NCBI GenBank assembly: GCA_900313475.1
Contig: OMRJ01000308.1
Location: 1 to 5,732, forward strand
Length of the DNA: 5,732 nucleotides
Direction of reading: 5' to 3'
From: an uncultured Eubacteriales bacterium
GTDB taxonomy: Bacteria; Bacillota; Clostridia; Oscillospirales; Acutalibacteraceae
Positions within the stretch are counted from its first letter, which is position 1. Every line of letters begins with the position of its first letter. The position numbers and the translations under genes are program-made. Positions 5,551 through 5,732 of this stretch are shown piece after piece. Below the pieces are notes generated by a model. It was not told the DNA's origin and ran no database searches. It saw nothing but the letters and a program-made list of their open reading frames with translations.

Positions 5551-5732
5551 TTATTTGTTTTTCATCCAGTCTTTGGGATCATCAAGACCGACCGCAGCAC
5601 GGAGAATAAGACGGGCATCGCTTACTCCGACCGCTTCGTCAAGTCCGTGCGAAATGCTTGCCGCTGCCTGAACCGCACCCGAAATCACATCAAGTCCGAC
5701 CGCCGCGCGAAGCGCAAGACGAGCGTCGCCGA
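5551..5732 (-). CDS. C-terminal end of a protein with dockerin-like repeats (5' partial)
   Basis: Reading the minus strand from the right edge gives an open frame of 59 residues ending at TAA (complement of 5551-5553); the start lies beyond the window. It contains two copies of a helix motif, DARLALRAAVGLD (5689-5727) and DARLILRAAVGLD (5581-5619), 36 residues apart, then a short tail DPKDWMKNK. In Clostridia this motif closes each half of dockerin type I-like modules, usually after a calcium loop such as DVDGDGKVT, at the C-terminus of secreted or cell-surface proteins. Here the segment before the second helix reads AASISHGLDEAVGVS, so the usual Asp/Asn ligands are largely missing. The loop before the first helix is outside the window. 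The upstream domains, and so the protein's function, cannot be seen. It is convergent with the operon and shares the terminator at 5451-5506. Confidence 0.72.
   Translation of the reverse strand, partial: GDARLALRAAVGLDVISGAVQAAASISHGLDEAVGVSDARLILRAAVGLDDPKDWMKNK

Overview
The window looks like chromosomal DNA of a Gram-positive, gut-type Clostridia (Oscillospiraceae/Ruminococcus-like). This is inferred from the gene families, the strong GGAGG-type ribosome binding sites, the moderate GC content and a dockerin-like protein tail. No single marker fixes the species.

Bases 1-5346 hold one tightly packed plus-strand gene train: (1) the C-terminal ligand-binding part of a TetR/AcrR-family regulator, cut by the left edge; (2) an ABC transporter ATPase; (3) a large 12-helix ABC-2-like permease overlapping it by 7 bases; (4) a membrane protein with a LiaI/LiaF-like N-terminus and a repetitive LiaF-like C-terminal beta domain; (5) a membrane-anchored DUF4097-like beta-repeat protein overlapping it by 4 bases; (6) an OmpR-family response regulator closely resembling BceR; (7) the first ~57 residues of a BceS-type intramembrane-sensing histidine kinase, which then runs into an unrelated 25-residue tail and stops. 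Gaps are 24-25 bases at most and I see no internal terminator, so this is probably one operon. Its theme is the envelope stress / cell-wall antibiotic response: a regulated exporter, LiaF-like and DUF4097 membrane proteins, and a Bce-type two-component system.

Bases 5347-5550 contain no convincing intact gene. A 15-bp perfect inverted repeat (5451-5465/5492-5506) has U-rich flanks on both strands and reads as a bidirectional terminator. From 5551 to the right edge the minus strand carries the last 59 residues of a protein with two DARLxLRAAVGLD repeats, a dockerin-like module whose one visible calcium loop is degenerate.

The most notable point is the broken sensor kinase. It has a strong ribosome binding site and a proper N-terminus with two membrane helices, but no dimerisation/phosphoacceptor or ATPase domain, and a sharp loss of similarity near base 5268. 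Either a deletion or rearrangement left the response regulator without its kinase, or the sequence is misassembled there. I do not see a wholly new system. The interest lies in this junction and in how the operon is composed.
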